A stretch of DNA of 14,363 nucleotides from an uncultured Chloroflexota bacterium (GCA_913056415.1 CAJXNA010000021.1:1-14363); one strand, 5' to 3'. Counted from the first letter of the stretch, positions 1 through 7,196 are shown. Notes: generated by a model not told the origin, from the letters alone. Translations and numbers: made by a program.

Positions 1-1445
1 AATTCAATCTCAGGGCTCCCCGCCTCCTCATACAGCTGCCGCGCCATCGCCAGGTCCTCCTCCCGGTCCGCCTGACTGGACCGGTAGCCAGGAATCGTCA
101 TCAGCTCTTCCTGGGGAAGCGCCCACTTCTCGATGGCGGGTCCCACGGGAGCGGTTATCGCCGCCTCACCGGCCCAGATGAAGTCCCTGACCTGCTGGCG
201 GTCCGCGGCCAGGTGGACCGCCTTGCGCAGGCGCGGGTCGGACCAGGGGGTACAGGGCGCCCCGGTCTGGTTGTCGAATAGCTTGAAGCGGCTGTTCAGC
301 CAGCCGGAGACGGTCTGCCGCAGGAACTCCAGCTCCGGCTTCTCGTCCTTGATGTCGAACACCCACTGCGGGTCGCTGACGAAGCTGCCGGTATCGAGCC
401 TCTTGTCGCGGAAGAGCGACTCTCTGGTAGCGTCATCAACGATGAAGAACGAGGTGTAGCCATCAAGGAAGGGCCGGCCCAAACCTGCTGCCTGGTCCTG
501 CCAGTCGAACCAGTCCGGGTTTCGGAAGAAGGTGACCTCCTGAAGTGACTTCATCTCGCCCCAGACAAACGGCCCCGTGCCGATCATCCGGCTCTGCGGC
601 TCTGACCGCGGGAACTCCAGGGCATCGCGCTCTTCGTCCACCACCTCACGCGGGATGATGAAGGCGTTGGTGTCCGCCAGGAAGTGCAGCAAAGGCGACA
701 CGGGCCCGTCCGTAGTGATCTTGACGGTGTATTTGTCCACCGCCTCTATCTTCAGCATCGTCTTGTACTGGCTGCTGCGATAGTAGAAGGTGCGGCGGGG
801 GCTGGACTCGCTCTTCTGCCTCTCGAAGCTCCAGACCACGTCGTCCGCCGTCAGCTCGCGGCCGGGCAGGCCCGGGAACTTCGTTGCCGCGTCCCTGATC
901 TCCACCTTATCGCGCACGTCCGAGGGAAGGCTGGCGGGGTCATGGAACTTGACGCCGCGGCGCAGCTTTATGACGAACTCGGTTGGTTTCTCCGGATCGT
1001 CGCCCCCAAGCTCCGGCATCGCCTCCGCCAGGTCCGGCTCGATGAGCTGTTCGCTGTGCGATACGTACTTGTAGAGCTTGCTGAACACCGCCGCATGCCC
1101 GCTGTAGAGGGGGCCAAACTGGGTCTGGTGCGGGTCGAAGGTGTCAAGGACCAGAGCGTCGAAACCGGCGAATCGCAGGGTGCCGCCGGTCGTCCCCGGC
1201 GCCTCAAACGGACGGCGAGCGTCATGGATGGGGATGTCAGAAGCACGGAACCCCGCAGGACCGCCATCATCGCCCGTGACCGCGGTGGAGCCGACACTGG
1301 GCCCGCTGGTTGTCGTTCCCCCGCTGCCGCAGCCGACGATCGTCGCCGCCGCCAGACCGCCGCCTCCCAGGATCACTCCCCCCATCAAGCGGCGGCGCGT
1401 TATCCGCTTCCGCCAGAAGTTCTTCCAGTAGCTGGACTCCGCCAT
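1..1445 (-). CDS. Oligopeptide/dipeptide ABC transporter substrate-binding protein, Tat lipoprotein (partial, C-terminus missing)
   Basis: Extracytoplasmic receptor of the family 5 (DppA/OppA-type) peptide importers; it captures substrate and delivers it to the permease pair encoded just upstream. The frame is open from an ATG at 1445 to the left edge: about 481 codons, no stop, so the C-terminus is missing. A strong Shine-Dalgarno (AAAGGAG) lies about 7 bases before the ATG. The N-terminus has a twin-arginine motif (TRRRLMG, residues 16-22), a glycine/alanine-rich hydrophobic stretch and a lipobox IVGC with Cys39. This implies folded export by Tat and lipid anchoring. Family hallmarks follow: GGTLRF near the mature start, FVIKLRRGVKFHD and ELTADDVVWSFER. 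It is the third gene of a dppB-dppC-receptor operon, 58 bases after dppC. Substrate cannot be read from sequence; nickel, sugar or peptide binders share this fold. Confidence 0.93.
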   Translation of the reverse strand, partial: MAESSYWKNFWRKRITRRRLMGGVILGGGGLAAATIVGCGSGGTTTSGPSVGSTAVTGDDGGPAGFRASDIPIHDARRPFEAPGTTGGTLRFAGFDALVLDTFDPHQTQFGPLYSGHAAVFSKLYKYVSHSEQLIEPDLAEAMPELGGDDPEKPTEFVIKLRRGVKFHDPASLPSDVRDKVEIRDAATKFPGLPGRELTADDVVWSFERQKSESSPRRTFYYRSSQYKTMLKIEAVDKYTVKITTDGPVSPLLHFLADTNAFIIPREVVDEERDALEFPRSEPQSRMIGTGPFVWGEMKSLQEVTFFRNPDWFDWQDQAAGLGRPFLDGYTSFFIVDDATRESLFRDKRLDTGSFVSDPQWVFDIKDEKPELEFLRQTVSGWLNSRFKLFDNQTGAPCTPWSDPRLRKAVHLAADRQQVRDFIWAGEAAITAPVGPAIEKWALPQEELMTIPGYRSSQADREEDLAMARQLYEEAGSPEIE

Positions 1446-1503
1446 TCCCGACTCCTTTGGGCCTAGCCTAGCCGCAATCCGCTAGCCGCCATTATGAATG
1501 AAA

Positions 1504-2505
1504 TTAGCCAACGCGCAAGCGCGGGTCAAGTACATCTCTCAGAGCATCGCCGGCGAGATTGAAACCTAGGACGGAGAAAACGATAGCGCCGCCCGCAGCC
1601 AGCGTGTGATACCCTTCCGGATCCGGCGGCAAGAACTGACGTGTGACGCTCAGCATGATGCCCCAGGAGGGATCCTGAGGCACACGCTGGGGAGCGATGA
1701 AGGAGATAGCGGCCTCCGCCAGGATCACCGCGCCGAGACCGATAGATATTATTATTATGATGGGCGCCATGATATTGGGCAGGATGTGGAACACCATGGT
1801 TCGAAGGTCAGTGGCGCCAAGGACACGAGCGGCCTCAACGTAAGGCTGCTCACGCGTGGACAGCACTACTCCCCTCACGATACGCTGCACGCTCGTTACG
1901 CCGACGAACCCCAGCCCCAGGGCGAGAATCGTTAAATCCGGATTGAACAGAGAGACCAGGAGGATCAATATCAGCAACGCCGGGAACGCCTGAAAAGAGT
2001 CCATTAGCCGCTGGATCATAGTATCGAACCAGCCGCGGAAGTAGGCGGAGAGGACGCCCACGGTGGTGCCCACGATGGTGGCGAAGGCGAGCGCCCAGAT
2101 GCCGATAAACAGGGAGCGCCGGGCCGCGAACACCATGCGGGAGTAGGTATCGCGGCCACCGCGGTCCGTGCCCAGCCAGTGATCAGCGCTGGGATTGAAG
2201 TACTGGGCTATGCGACCGGTCTCGGCGTCGCGGAAGATCGTCTCGGCATCATAGCGCGCCAGCCAGGGCTTCCCCAGCTCGAATCCCAGCGGCCGCGAGG
2301 GGAGCGCCGGCGCCCCGAATTCCGCCTTGGGAGTGCCCAGGGTCATCGCCAGCATCACCAGGACAAGGAGCACCCCGAAGGCGCCAAGCGGCTTGCGTCG
2401 AATGAACTTCCAGATATTGGAAGCGACGCTCGGCCGCTTGGGGAGCGTCCACTCCTCAGGTGTGGCCAGCGCCGCGGGCTGAGCTTGTTGGTCTTCGGCC
2501 TGCAC
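1504..2505 (-). CDS. dppC: Oligopeptide/dipeptide ABC transporter permease, DppC/OppC type
   Basis: Inner-membrane permease that pairs with the DppB-like protein to form the channel of a peptide-type importer. Length is 333 aa, using a GTG start at 2505 with an AGAGGGT Shine-Dalgarno just before it. The frame stays open further upstream, to 2658, but that would overlap dppB by about 140 bases and add a low-complexity, unconserved N-terminus. Features visible: a first membrane segment at about residues 40-56; the DppC/OppC signature HWLGTDRGGRD at 109-119; several hydrophobic segments between 133 and 210; and the EAA loop (EAARVLG, 224-230), which contacts the ATPase. The C-terminus DPRLRVG is typical. 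It starts 11 bases after the dppB stop, so translation is probably coupled. Family assignment is secure; substrate is unknown. Confidence 0.95.
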   Translation of the reverse strand: MQAEDQQAQPAALATPEEWTLPKRPSVASNIWKFIRRKPLGAFGVLLVLVMLAMTLGTPKAEFGAPALPSRPLGFELGKPWLARYDAETIFRDAETGRIAQYFNPSADHWLGTDRGGRDTYSRMVFAARRSLFIGIWALAFATIVGTTVGVLSAYFRGWFDTMIQRLMDSFQAFPALLILILLVSLFNPDLTILALGLGFVGVTSVQRIVRGVVLSTREQPYVEAARVLGATDLRTMVFHILPNIMAPIIIIISIGLGAVILAEAAISFIAPQRVPQDPSWGIMLSVTRQFLPPDPEGYHTLAAGGAIVFSVLGFNLAGDALRDVLDPRLRVG

Positions 2506-2516
2506 GAATCTACCCT

Positions 2517-3512
2517 CTACCCGTAGCGAATCCTGGGGTCGAGCCAGGCGTAAGTGATGTCCACGAGCAGGTTGGTGAACACCAGTATCGTCGCCACCAC
2601 CAGCACCACCCCCTGTATCACCGGGTAGTCGAATTGGCCGATAGCGTTGACCACCCACAGGCCGATACCCGGAATAACGAAGATCGTCTCCAGGATTACG
2701 TTTGCGCTAACGATAGTTCCCAGAAGGAGGCCGACCACGGTAAGGACAGGGATCAGAGCGTTCTTCAGGGCGTGACGCAGGATGACGACCCTCTCCCTTA
2801 GCCCCTTGGCCCAGGCGGTGCGGACGTAGTCCTGGCGCATCACCTCCAGCATCTGGGAGCGCAGAAAACGCATGATTATGGCGCCGGTGCCCAGGCCGCC
2901 GATGATCGCCGGCATGGCCATGATCTGAAGGTTGGTCCACACGTCTACAGGTTTGTCCGTTCCGAAGGGCGGAAACCCTACGAGATCGCGGTAGGTGGTC
3001 AGCGGCGGCGTGTACCCCAACTCGCGCGAGGAAAGCAGCAGCACGAACACGGCCAGCACGAACACCGGTATCCCCAGCAGGGCGATCGCCACGAAACGGA
3101 GGACGTAGTCGATCACTGAGTCCTGACGTATGGCGGAGATGATGCCGATGGGCACGGCCACGAGCAGGGCGACCATGATCTGGAGCAGCCCCAACTCCAG
3201 GGAGGGGCCGATCCGATCGCCGATCTCACTTAGCACATCCTCCTTGGCCTGAAACGATTCGCCGAAGTCCAGCTGGGCAAGGTTCCAGAGGTACGTCCTG
3301 TACTGCTCGAAGATCGAACCGTCCAGGCCAAGGTCCTTGCGCACGAGGTCTCTGGCCTGCTCCGTCGCCTCCGAACTAGTGATCTGGGTCTGCTGGGCAC
3401 GCTGAGTTATCACAAAGTCCGTGTCTATCCGGAGCAGCAGGAAGACAAGCGTGGCCACGAAGAATATGACCAGTAGGTTTAGGAGGACTCGCCGCAGGAT
3501 ATACTGCTGCAC
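2517..3512 (-). CDS. dppB: Oligopeptide/dipeptide ABC transporter permease, DppB/OppB type
   Basis: First gene of the importer operon; membrane permease partner of DppC. It has 331 aa, the usual family length. The start is GTG at 3512, with GGGGAG about 7 bases upstream. The N-terminus MQQYILRRVLLNLLVIFFVATLVFLLL is the characteristic DppB opening, with a first membrane segment at about 9-27; in the sequence as listed here the first residue is read from GTG. The EAA loop reads YVRTAWAKGL (about 229-238) and the end is DPRIRYG. An extended periplasmic segment follows the first helix, as usual for DppB. No ATPase gene is in this operon; a DppD-type ATPase lies about 4.5 kb away on the other strand and may serve it. 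Confidence 0.95.
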   Translation of the reverse strand: MQQYILRRVLLNLLVIFFVATLVFLLLRIDTDFVITQRAQQTQITSSEATEQARDLVRKDLGLDGSIFEQYRTYLWNLAQLDFGESFQAKEDVLSEIGDRIGPSLELGLLQIMVALLVAVPIGIISAIRQDSVIDYVLRFVAIALLGIPVFVLAVFVLLLSSRELGYTPPLTTYRDLVGFPPFGTDKPVDVWTNLQIMAMPAIIGGLGTGAIIMRFLRSQMLEVMRQDYVRTAWAKGLRERVVILRHALKNALIPVLTVVGLLLGTIVSANVILETIFVIPGIGLWVVNAIGQFDYPVIQGVVLVVATILVFTNLLVDITYAWLDPRIRYG

Positions 3513-3810
3513 GCCTAGCTCCCCTAGACCCGGCCTGAAGGGAGCGTTGGGGCGGGCGACGGCTTACTAGAATGGACGGCCATCATTGCAATTCAAGTGA
3601 CCCAGGCGCCATAATGCCTAGCGCGACAGTGGCTAGAAGTTAGCATCGCTCCTATTGCTTGTCAAGGCTCCGTAGTTTTGCTGCCTTCAACCCCGCCCGG
3701 TTTGAGCACGATTAGGCGGACGGTCGCGGTTTGGCGGCCACCGATGCGGAATAGCGAACCGAACGTCCAAACATACGCCGCCAGACTGCCTCCTGGAGAT
3801 GGACGTGGCC
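3513..3810. other. Intergenic region between divergent units, no gene seen
   Basis: This stretch separates the leftward dpp operon from the rightward riboswitch unit. Apart from the dpp promoter and its leader I see no coding frame with a convincing start or ribosome-binding site. Between 3666 and 3810 I see no strong hairpin or repeat. Confidence 0.6.
3637..3665 (-). promoter_or_regulatory. Probable promoter of the dppB-dppC-receptor operon
   Basis: On the minus strand there is a perfect -35 TTGACA (3665-3660), a 17-base spacer, and TAACTT (3642-3637) preceded by TGC, that is an extended -10. Transcription would begin near 3630, giving a leader of about 118 bases before dppB. The -10 hexamer is weak, so this is a by-eye call. 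Confidence 0.5.
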
Positions 3811-3837
3811 TTGACAGGCTGACGGCCCCAATATAAT
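3811..3837 (+). promoter_or_regulatory. Sigma-70 promoter of the riboswitch transcript
   Basis: TTGACA (3811-3816) and TATAAT (3832-3837) are both perfect consensus hexamers, but 15 bases apart, which is short. A shifted -10 (TAATAT, 3834-3839) would give 17. Transcription would start near 3845, about 26 bases before the riboswitch aptamer. Confidence 0.7.
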
Positions 3838-3870
3838 ATGTGCTTGAGGTCACAAACGGCCGACACGCCA

Positions 3871-3981
3871 AATCTGCCTAAAGCAGACCGGGGGACAGGC
3901 AGTGGGGTGAATCTCGCCTCCGGGCGAGTAGGGTTAGCCTTTCAACCCGAACCCGTCAACTAACCTCGGCGGCGGCAGAAG
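3871..3981 (+). promoter_or_regulatory. Cyclic di-AMP riboswitch (ydaO/yuaA class)
   Basis: This RNA aptamer binds c-di-AMP and usually switches expression off when the ligand is abundant. The conserved core is easy to read: CCGGGGGAC, then GGGGTGAATC, a small hairpin CTCGCC/GGCGAG (3913-3918 with 3923-3928, loop TCCG), TAGGG, and the hallmark CCCGAACCCGTCAACTAAC ending near 3965, followed by CTCGG. The closing P1 stem pairs TCTGCC (3873-3878) with GGCAGA (3974-3979). It lies between a strong promoter and an intrinsic terminator ahead of a small zinc-ribbon gene. CGGCAG (3973-3978) could instead pair with TTGCCG (3994-3999), excluding both P1 and the terminator, which gives a plausible antiterminator. 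Class assignment rests on recalled consensus; the antiterminator is inference. Confidence 0.93.
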
Positions 3982-3982
3982 G

Positions 3983-4014
3983 GCCACACCGGCTTGCCGG
4001 TGGATGGCTTTTTT
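3983..4014 (+). terminator. Intrinsic terminator of the c-di-AMP riboswitch
   Basis: CACCGG (3987-3992) pairs with CCGGTG (3997-4002) around a CTTG loop. The stem is extended by GCCA/TGGC across a GA bulge and is followed directly by six T residues (4009-4014). It starts within 5 bases of the aptamer's P1 stem and ends about 15 bases before the next Shine-Dalgarno. This is the classic expression-platform position, so ligand binding probably favours termination. Confidence 0.88.
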
Positions 4015-4042
4015 GTTGTAAAGCGAATAGGAGGTGGGGTCG

Positions 4043-4243
4043 ATGCAGACTGCTCCGCCACGGAGTTGTCCCCGATGCAGCGGGTCTATGCTGTTTGAAG
4101 AGGATTGGCACGGCGCTTACAGCACCTGTCTCTCCTGCGGCTACGTATATGAGTTCGGAGCCACCGCCGCTCTGGAGCTGGAGGCCGAGGGCGAGCACCG
4201 CCAGAGGCGGCGCCAGCCCTCACACGGCAAGCTTCGGCTGTAG
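4043..4243 (+). CDS. Small zinc-ribbon protein under riboswitch control
   Basis: A 66-aa protein. ATG at 4043 is preferred over the GTG at 4034 because GGAGGT ends 7 bases before it. Two CxxC knuckles, CPRC (9-12) and CLSC (29-32), are spaced 16 residues apart and should bind one zinc ion. The centre reads EEDWHGAYSTCLSCGYVYEF. The C-terminal third is charged (Glu/Arg-rich). There is no membrane segment or signal peptide, so it is probably cytoplasmic. Such ribbons bind nucleic acid or protein; no function can be assigned from sequence. It is the only gene between the c-di-AMP riboswitch and a downstream terminator hairpin, so it is the apparent sole target. Confidence 0.85.
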   Translation: MQTAPPRSCPRCSGSMLFEEDWHGAYSTCLSCGYVYEFGATAALELEAEGEHRQRRRQPSHGKLRL

Positions 4244-4260
4244 ACAAACGCCCATACGCG

Positions 4261-4301
4261 ATGAGGGGCACTCCTGGACTATAGGCGTGCCCCTTTCTCA
4301 T
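4261..4301 (+). terminator. Probable terminator after the zinc-ribbon gene
   Basis: GGGGCAC (4265-4271) pairs perfectly with GTGCCCC (4287-4293) over a 15-base loop and is followed by TTTCTCATTT, a broken T tract. ATGAG/CTCAT can extend the base of the stem. It would isolate the riboswitch-gene unit from the methyltransferase gene. Confidence 0.65.
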
Positions 4302-4348
4302 TTCCGCCGCCTTTCACTCGTCATACCGGCCCTACTTCTCTTCGCCCC

Positions 4349-5140
4349 ATGAGCTTCCAACGTGGCCGTCCGAGCGCGCACGATACCCAGAGTCAGTACG
4401 CGCGCCAGGCCCAACGTTACGCCGAGAGCAGCCTGCACCGTCGCGGCGAGAGCCTGGAGACGGTGCGTCGCCTGGCAGCGGCCACCGGCAGCGACACGGT
4501 TCTGGATCTGGGCACGGGAACCGGATTCACGGCGTTCGCGGTGGCGGCCGATGCCGCTCGTGTCATCGCCGCCGACCTTACGCCGGAGATGCTGCGCCAG
4601 GCACAGCGCCTGGCGCGCGAGAGGGAGCTGGATACGAAGCTGGAGTGGACCCTGGCGGCGGCGGAGAGCCTCCCCTTCGCCGACAACACGATCCCCGTGA
4701 TCACCTGTCGCTACGCCAGCCATCACTTCCACGACCTTCCCCGCGCGTTGCGTGAGCTAGCCCGCGTCACGCAGCCCAATGGCCGTGTCGTGCTGTGCGA
4801 TGTTGTAGCGCCGGAGGCGGCGGAGATGGTGGAGCTGATGAACCAGCTGGAACAGCTCCGCGATCCCACGCACGTCTGGGACTATCCCATTTCCCAGTGG
4901 CGGCAGCAGCTCCTTCCGGCCGCCGGCTTCGAGGTCCAAGAGGTGGTGCGCGGGAAAAACCCACAGCTATTCAGCGAGTGGGTGCATCGCGCGGGCACAC
5001 CGCGCGATGCTGTGGAGCAGCTCAACCAGATGTTCGCGGCGGCCTCAGAGGAGGCACAACAAGCGTTTGAGGTGCGCCGGCAAGGGGCGGAGATCTTCTT
5101 CTCCTGGGACAACGCCACGATCCTAGCGGTGAAGCGATAG
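4349..5140 (+). CDS. Class I SAM-dependent methyltransferase, UbiE/YcgJ-like
   Basis: A 263-aa Rossmann-fold methyltransferase of the methyltransf_11 type. Motif I VLDLGTGTGF spans residues 51-60. An acidic residue ending strand 2 (Asp76 in AADLTPEM) should hold the ribose hydroxyls of SAM. AAAESLPFAD (103-112) and the post-III segment ASHHFHD (123-129) match the UbiE/YcgJ group. The following VTQPNGRVVLCDVV is the usual strand-5 region. The acceptor substrate is unknown. No good Shine-Dalgarno precedes the ATG, so the start or its expression mode is uncertain. It stands alone: a terminator hairpin lies upstream and about 170 bases of non-coding DNA follow. Confidence 0.88.
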   Translation: MSFQRGRPSAHDTQSQYARQAQRYAESSLHRRGESLETVRRLAAATGSDTVLDLGTGTGFTAFAVAADAARVIAADLTPEMLRQAQRLARERELDTKLEWTLAAAESLPFADNTIPVITCRYASHHFHDLPRALRELARVTQPNGRVVLCDVVAPEAAEMVELMNQLEQLRDPTHVWDYPISQWRQQLLPAAGFEVQEVVRGKNPQLFSEWVHRAGTPRDAVEQLNQMFAAASEEAQQAFEVRRQGAEIFFSWDNATILAVKR

Positions 5141-5277
5141 GCGTTCAGCGTCTAGGTCGCTCAATAACAAGCCGAACCCCACCCCAACCCTTCAACGGCT
5201 GCCGATTTTCTTCCACATCCTCTCTGTGGCTATCTACGTGTCAACGTTTTATTCACCGTTCCCCTGCCGCAGCAGGC

Positions 5278-5306
5278 TTGCGTTCCTCTGATAAGGCCGA
5301 TACTCT
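5278..5306 (+). promoter_or_regulatory. Putative promoter placed for a leaderless start
   Basis: TTGCGT (5278-5283), a 17-base spacer, and TACTCT (5301-5306). The expected transcription start (about 5312-5314) coincides with the ATG at 5312, which lacks a Shine-Dalgarno. Both hexamers are imperfect. Confidence 0.45.
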
Positions 5307-5311
5307 AAGAG

Positions 5312-5635
5312 ATGGATAACGTTCGATACCTGACTGCCGGAGTTAATATGAAGGGCATCGAAGAGTCCAAGGGAGGAATGGACGAGATGGTCTCTCCGCT
5401 CACGGAGAACGAGGCCAGCTACTCACCTCTGCAGCTTCATTTCTTGCGGAGGCTCAACCGTCTGCTCCGCCTGCGCCAGGAGCAGGCCCCCGAGCTGAAC
5501 GGTGACGGGGTGCGCCTCATAGACAGGGCCATCTACGCCACTTACTGCGACGCCACCGACGTCGGTGTCGCAGAGGAAGCCCAGAATCTCTTGCGCCGCG
5601 TCCCTGCACCCTCCAGCGGACGCACAGAAGCCTAG
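5312..5635 (+). CDS. Small conserved-looking hypothetical protein
   Basis: Not recognised. It has 107 aa from the ATG at 5312. Other in-frame starts are ATG 5348 and ATG 5387; the latter has GGAGG about 10 bases upstream and would give 82 aa. The most gene-like part is helical: a basic, leucine-rich segment LQLHFLRRLNRLLRLRQEQ, then GVRLIDRAIYATYCDATDVG and AEEAQNLLRR. There is no signal peptide, membrane segment or metal motif (one Cys). Codon use matches the neighbours. A cytoplasmic helical protein is likely. The gene stands alone, convergent with the hydrolase gene at 5678. Confidence 0.65.
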   Translation: MDNVRYLTAGVNMKGIEESKGGMDEMVSPLTENEASYSPLQLHFLRRLNRLLRLRQEQAPELNGDGVRLIDRAIYATYCDATDVGVAEEAQNLLRRVPAPSSGRTEA

Positions 5636-5677
5636 CCTGCCTCCGCTTATCGCGCGCGCCGCGCGCCCTCAGATTCC

Positions 5678-6457
5678 CTAGCTCTCCGCCGCCACTACCG
5701 AGTTACGCAGCACGCCGATCCCCTCGATCTCTACCTCTATCACGTCACCGGCGCTTAGGCGGCCCGTCTCCCCCGGCGTCCCCGTGAACACAACATCGCC
5801 GGGCGCCAGCGTCATCACCTGAGACGCGAAGCTGATCAGGGCGCCGACGCTGTGGATGAGCGCCCCCGTGCTGGAGACCTGAACCTCGTTGCCGTTGAGA
5901 CGAGTGTGCAGCTCCAGGCTCGCCGGATCAAGGCCTGTGGCGATGAACGGCCCCAGGGGCGAAAAAGTGTCGCTCCCCTTGGCCCGCCACCACTGGAGAT
6001 CGTCTCGCTGCCAGTGTCGGGCGGAGACATCGTTGCCGCAGGTGTAGCCGAACACGTACGCCAGCGCCTCCTCGGCGGCCACGCTACGGCAGGCGCGGCC
6101 GATCACGGCGACCAGCTCACCCTCATAGTCGACACGGCGGGCGCCCTGGGGCAGGACTATCGCCTCCTCCGGCCCGATGATGGAGGACGAAGGCTTCAGG
6201 AACAGCTCCGGCTGGGGAGGCGCCTCCGCCTTACCGGTCATCTTCTGGCTTTCCGCCACGTGCGAGGGGTAGTTGACGGCGGCCGCCAGGATATTGCCGG
6301 GACGGACGGGCGGCAACAGCCGCACGGAGTCCAGGGAGATCGCCTCCTCCAGCAGGCGGTGTTCGCCGAAGAGATCACCCTGGAGAGGCCTGACACGGTC
6401 GTCCTCGACGCGGCCGTAGACCTCCAGATCGTTGTGCCGGAAGCGAGCAAACAGCAT
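5678..6457 (-). CDS. Fumarylacetoacetate hydrolase (FAH) family protein
   Basis: A 259-aa enzyme of the FAH superfamily. These metal-dependent enzymes cleave C-C bonds, decarboxylate or hydrate beta-keto/2-hydroxydienoate-type acids. ATG 6457 is chosen because it falls 4 bases after the upstream gene's stop; the longer frame to 6514 adds an unconserved tail inside that gene. Metal ligands are visible in RVDYEGELVAVIG (Glu112, Glu114) and GNDVSARHWQ (Asp143). Further hallmarks are AKGSDTFSPLGP (159-170) and GDVVFTGTPGETG (220-232). The short N-terminal domain fits the bacterial UGL/HpcE/YcgM group. Exact substrate is unknown. It is the second gene of a two-gene operon with the PIG-L deacetylase, with no clear Shine-Dalgarno, suggesting translational coupling. 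Confidence 0.92.
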   Translation of the reverse strand: MLFARFRHNDLEVYGRVEDDRVRPLQGDLFGEHRLLEEAISLDSVRLLPPVRPGNILAAAVNYPSHVAESQKMTGKAEAPPQPELFLKPSSSIIGPEEAIVLPQGARRVDYEGELVAVIGRACRSVAAEEALAYVFGYTCGNDVSARHWQRDDLQWWRAKGSDTFSPLGPFIATGLDPASLELHTRLNGNEVQVSSTGALIHSVGALISFASQVMTLAPGDVVFTGTPGETGRLSAGDVIEVEIEGIGVLRNSVVAAES

Positions 6458-6461
6458 CGGA

Positions 6462-7196
6462 TCAGAACGGGATGGGGATGTGACGGAAGTTCTCCATATA
6501 GCGCCCGTCCTCATTCTTCCAGAAGGAGCGTACCTGCTCCAGCCGCGTCTCCATCATCTCGGAGAGCTGGCTCACGTGCTTGCTCAGCGCCTCCAGCTTG
6601 AGGTCGATAACGTCAGTGATGTCAACGCTGTGGTTGATATCGCTGGTGCTCCACAGATATATCTCCTTGGCGCTGTAGGGCTCAAGCCCTTCGTTCAGCA
6701 GCTCAGGGAACGTAGGACGGTTGCGGGCGAGCGGGTAGACGGCGTCCAGGGCGACGGTGCCGGCGCAGCGGTGGTCCGGGTGGTTGATGAACGTGTTGCG
6801 CACGATCTGGTTGGGATCGTGGCTGAACACGGTGTGGGGCCGGATGATACGGATAGCGCGCACGACGTCGCGGCTGAACTCCGGAGTATATGCCAGCTCG
6901 CCATCGACGTAGTCCAGGAAGAAGACCTCCTTCACTCCCAACACCTGGGCGGCGGCGCGCTGCTCCTCCCTTCGTAGAGGGACCAGCCTTGCGGGAGTCA
7001 TAGCGGCATCCTCAGACCCCTTGGAGCCGTCGGTGCAGATCAGGTAGTACACCTCCCAGCCGTCCCGCGCCCACAGTGCGACGGTCCCGGCAGCGCCGAA
7101 CTCCGAGTCATCGGGGTGAGCGGCGATGACCAACGCCCGTTTGTTGGCCCGGTCACCGTCTTCGGGTATTCGAATGTCTTCCAGGCCGCTGCCCAT
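6462..7196 (-). CDS. PIG-L/LmbE family deacetylase
   Basis: A 244-aa zinc-dependent N-deacetylase-like protein of the family that includes MshB, BshB and GlcNAc-PI deacetylase. The metal/catalytic motif AAHPDDSEFG (His27, Asp29, Asp30) and the second motif NHPDHR (His142) are intact. The start is ATG 7196 with GGAGAGG 7-8 bases upstream. The protein is cytoplasmic, with no signal. The family often acts on N-acetyl-glucosaminyl groups, including mycothiol/bacillithiol precursors, but no glycosyltransferase or ligase partner is in the window and the partner here is an FAH-family enzyme. A role in catabolism of an acylated compound is possible. It is divergent from lexA. Confidence 0.92.
   Translation of the reverse strand: MGSGLEDIRIPEDGDRANKRALVIAAHPDDSEFGAAGTVALWARDGWEVYYLICTDGSKGSEDAAMTPARLVPLRREEQRAAAQVLGVKEVFFLDYVDGELAYTPEFSRDVVRAIRIIRPHTVFSHDPNQIVRNTFINHPDHRCAGTVALDAVYPLARNRPTFPELLNEGLEPYSAKEIYLWSTSDINHSVDITDVIDLKLEALSKHVSQLSEMMETRLEQVRSFWKNEDGRYMENFRHIPIPF

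Noticed and set aside
684..1466. 260-codon plus-strand frame over the receptor gene
   Set aside because: It is a shadow of the receptor gene, Arg/Ala-rich and without motifs; the minus-strand frame has clear family features.
2506..2658. N-terminal extension of dppC
   Set aside because: It overlaps dppB by 140 bases, is low-complexity in translation, and a GTG with a Shine-Dalgarno exists at 2505.
3662..3871. 69-codon minus-strand frame in the intergenic region
   Set aside because: It runs across the riboswitch promoter, has no Shine-Dalgarno, and the translation has no recognisable pattern.
5165..5215. Possible terminator after the methyltransferase gene
   Set aside because: Only a 5-bp AGCCG/CGGCT stem with a long loop before a short T run; not convincing.
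5636..5677. GCGCGC-rich palindromic stretch between convergent genes
   Set aside because: The alternating GC run pairs ambiguously and no T tract follows; too weak to call a terminator.
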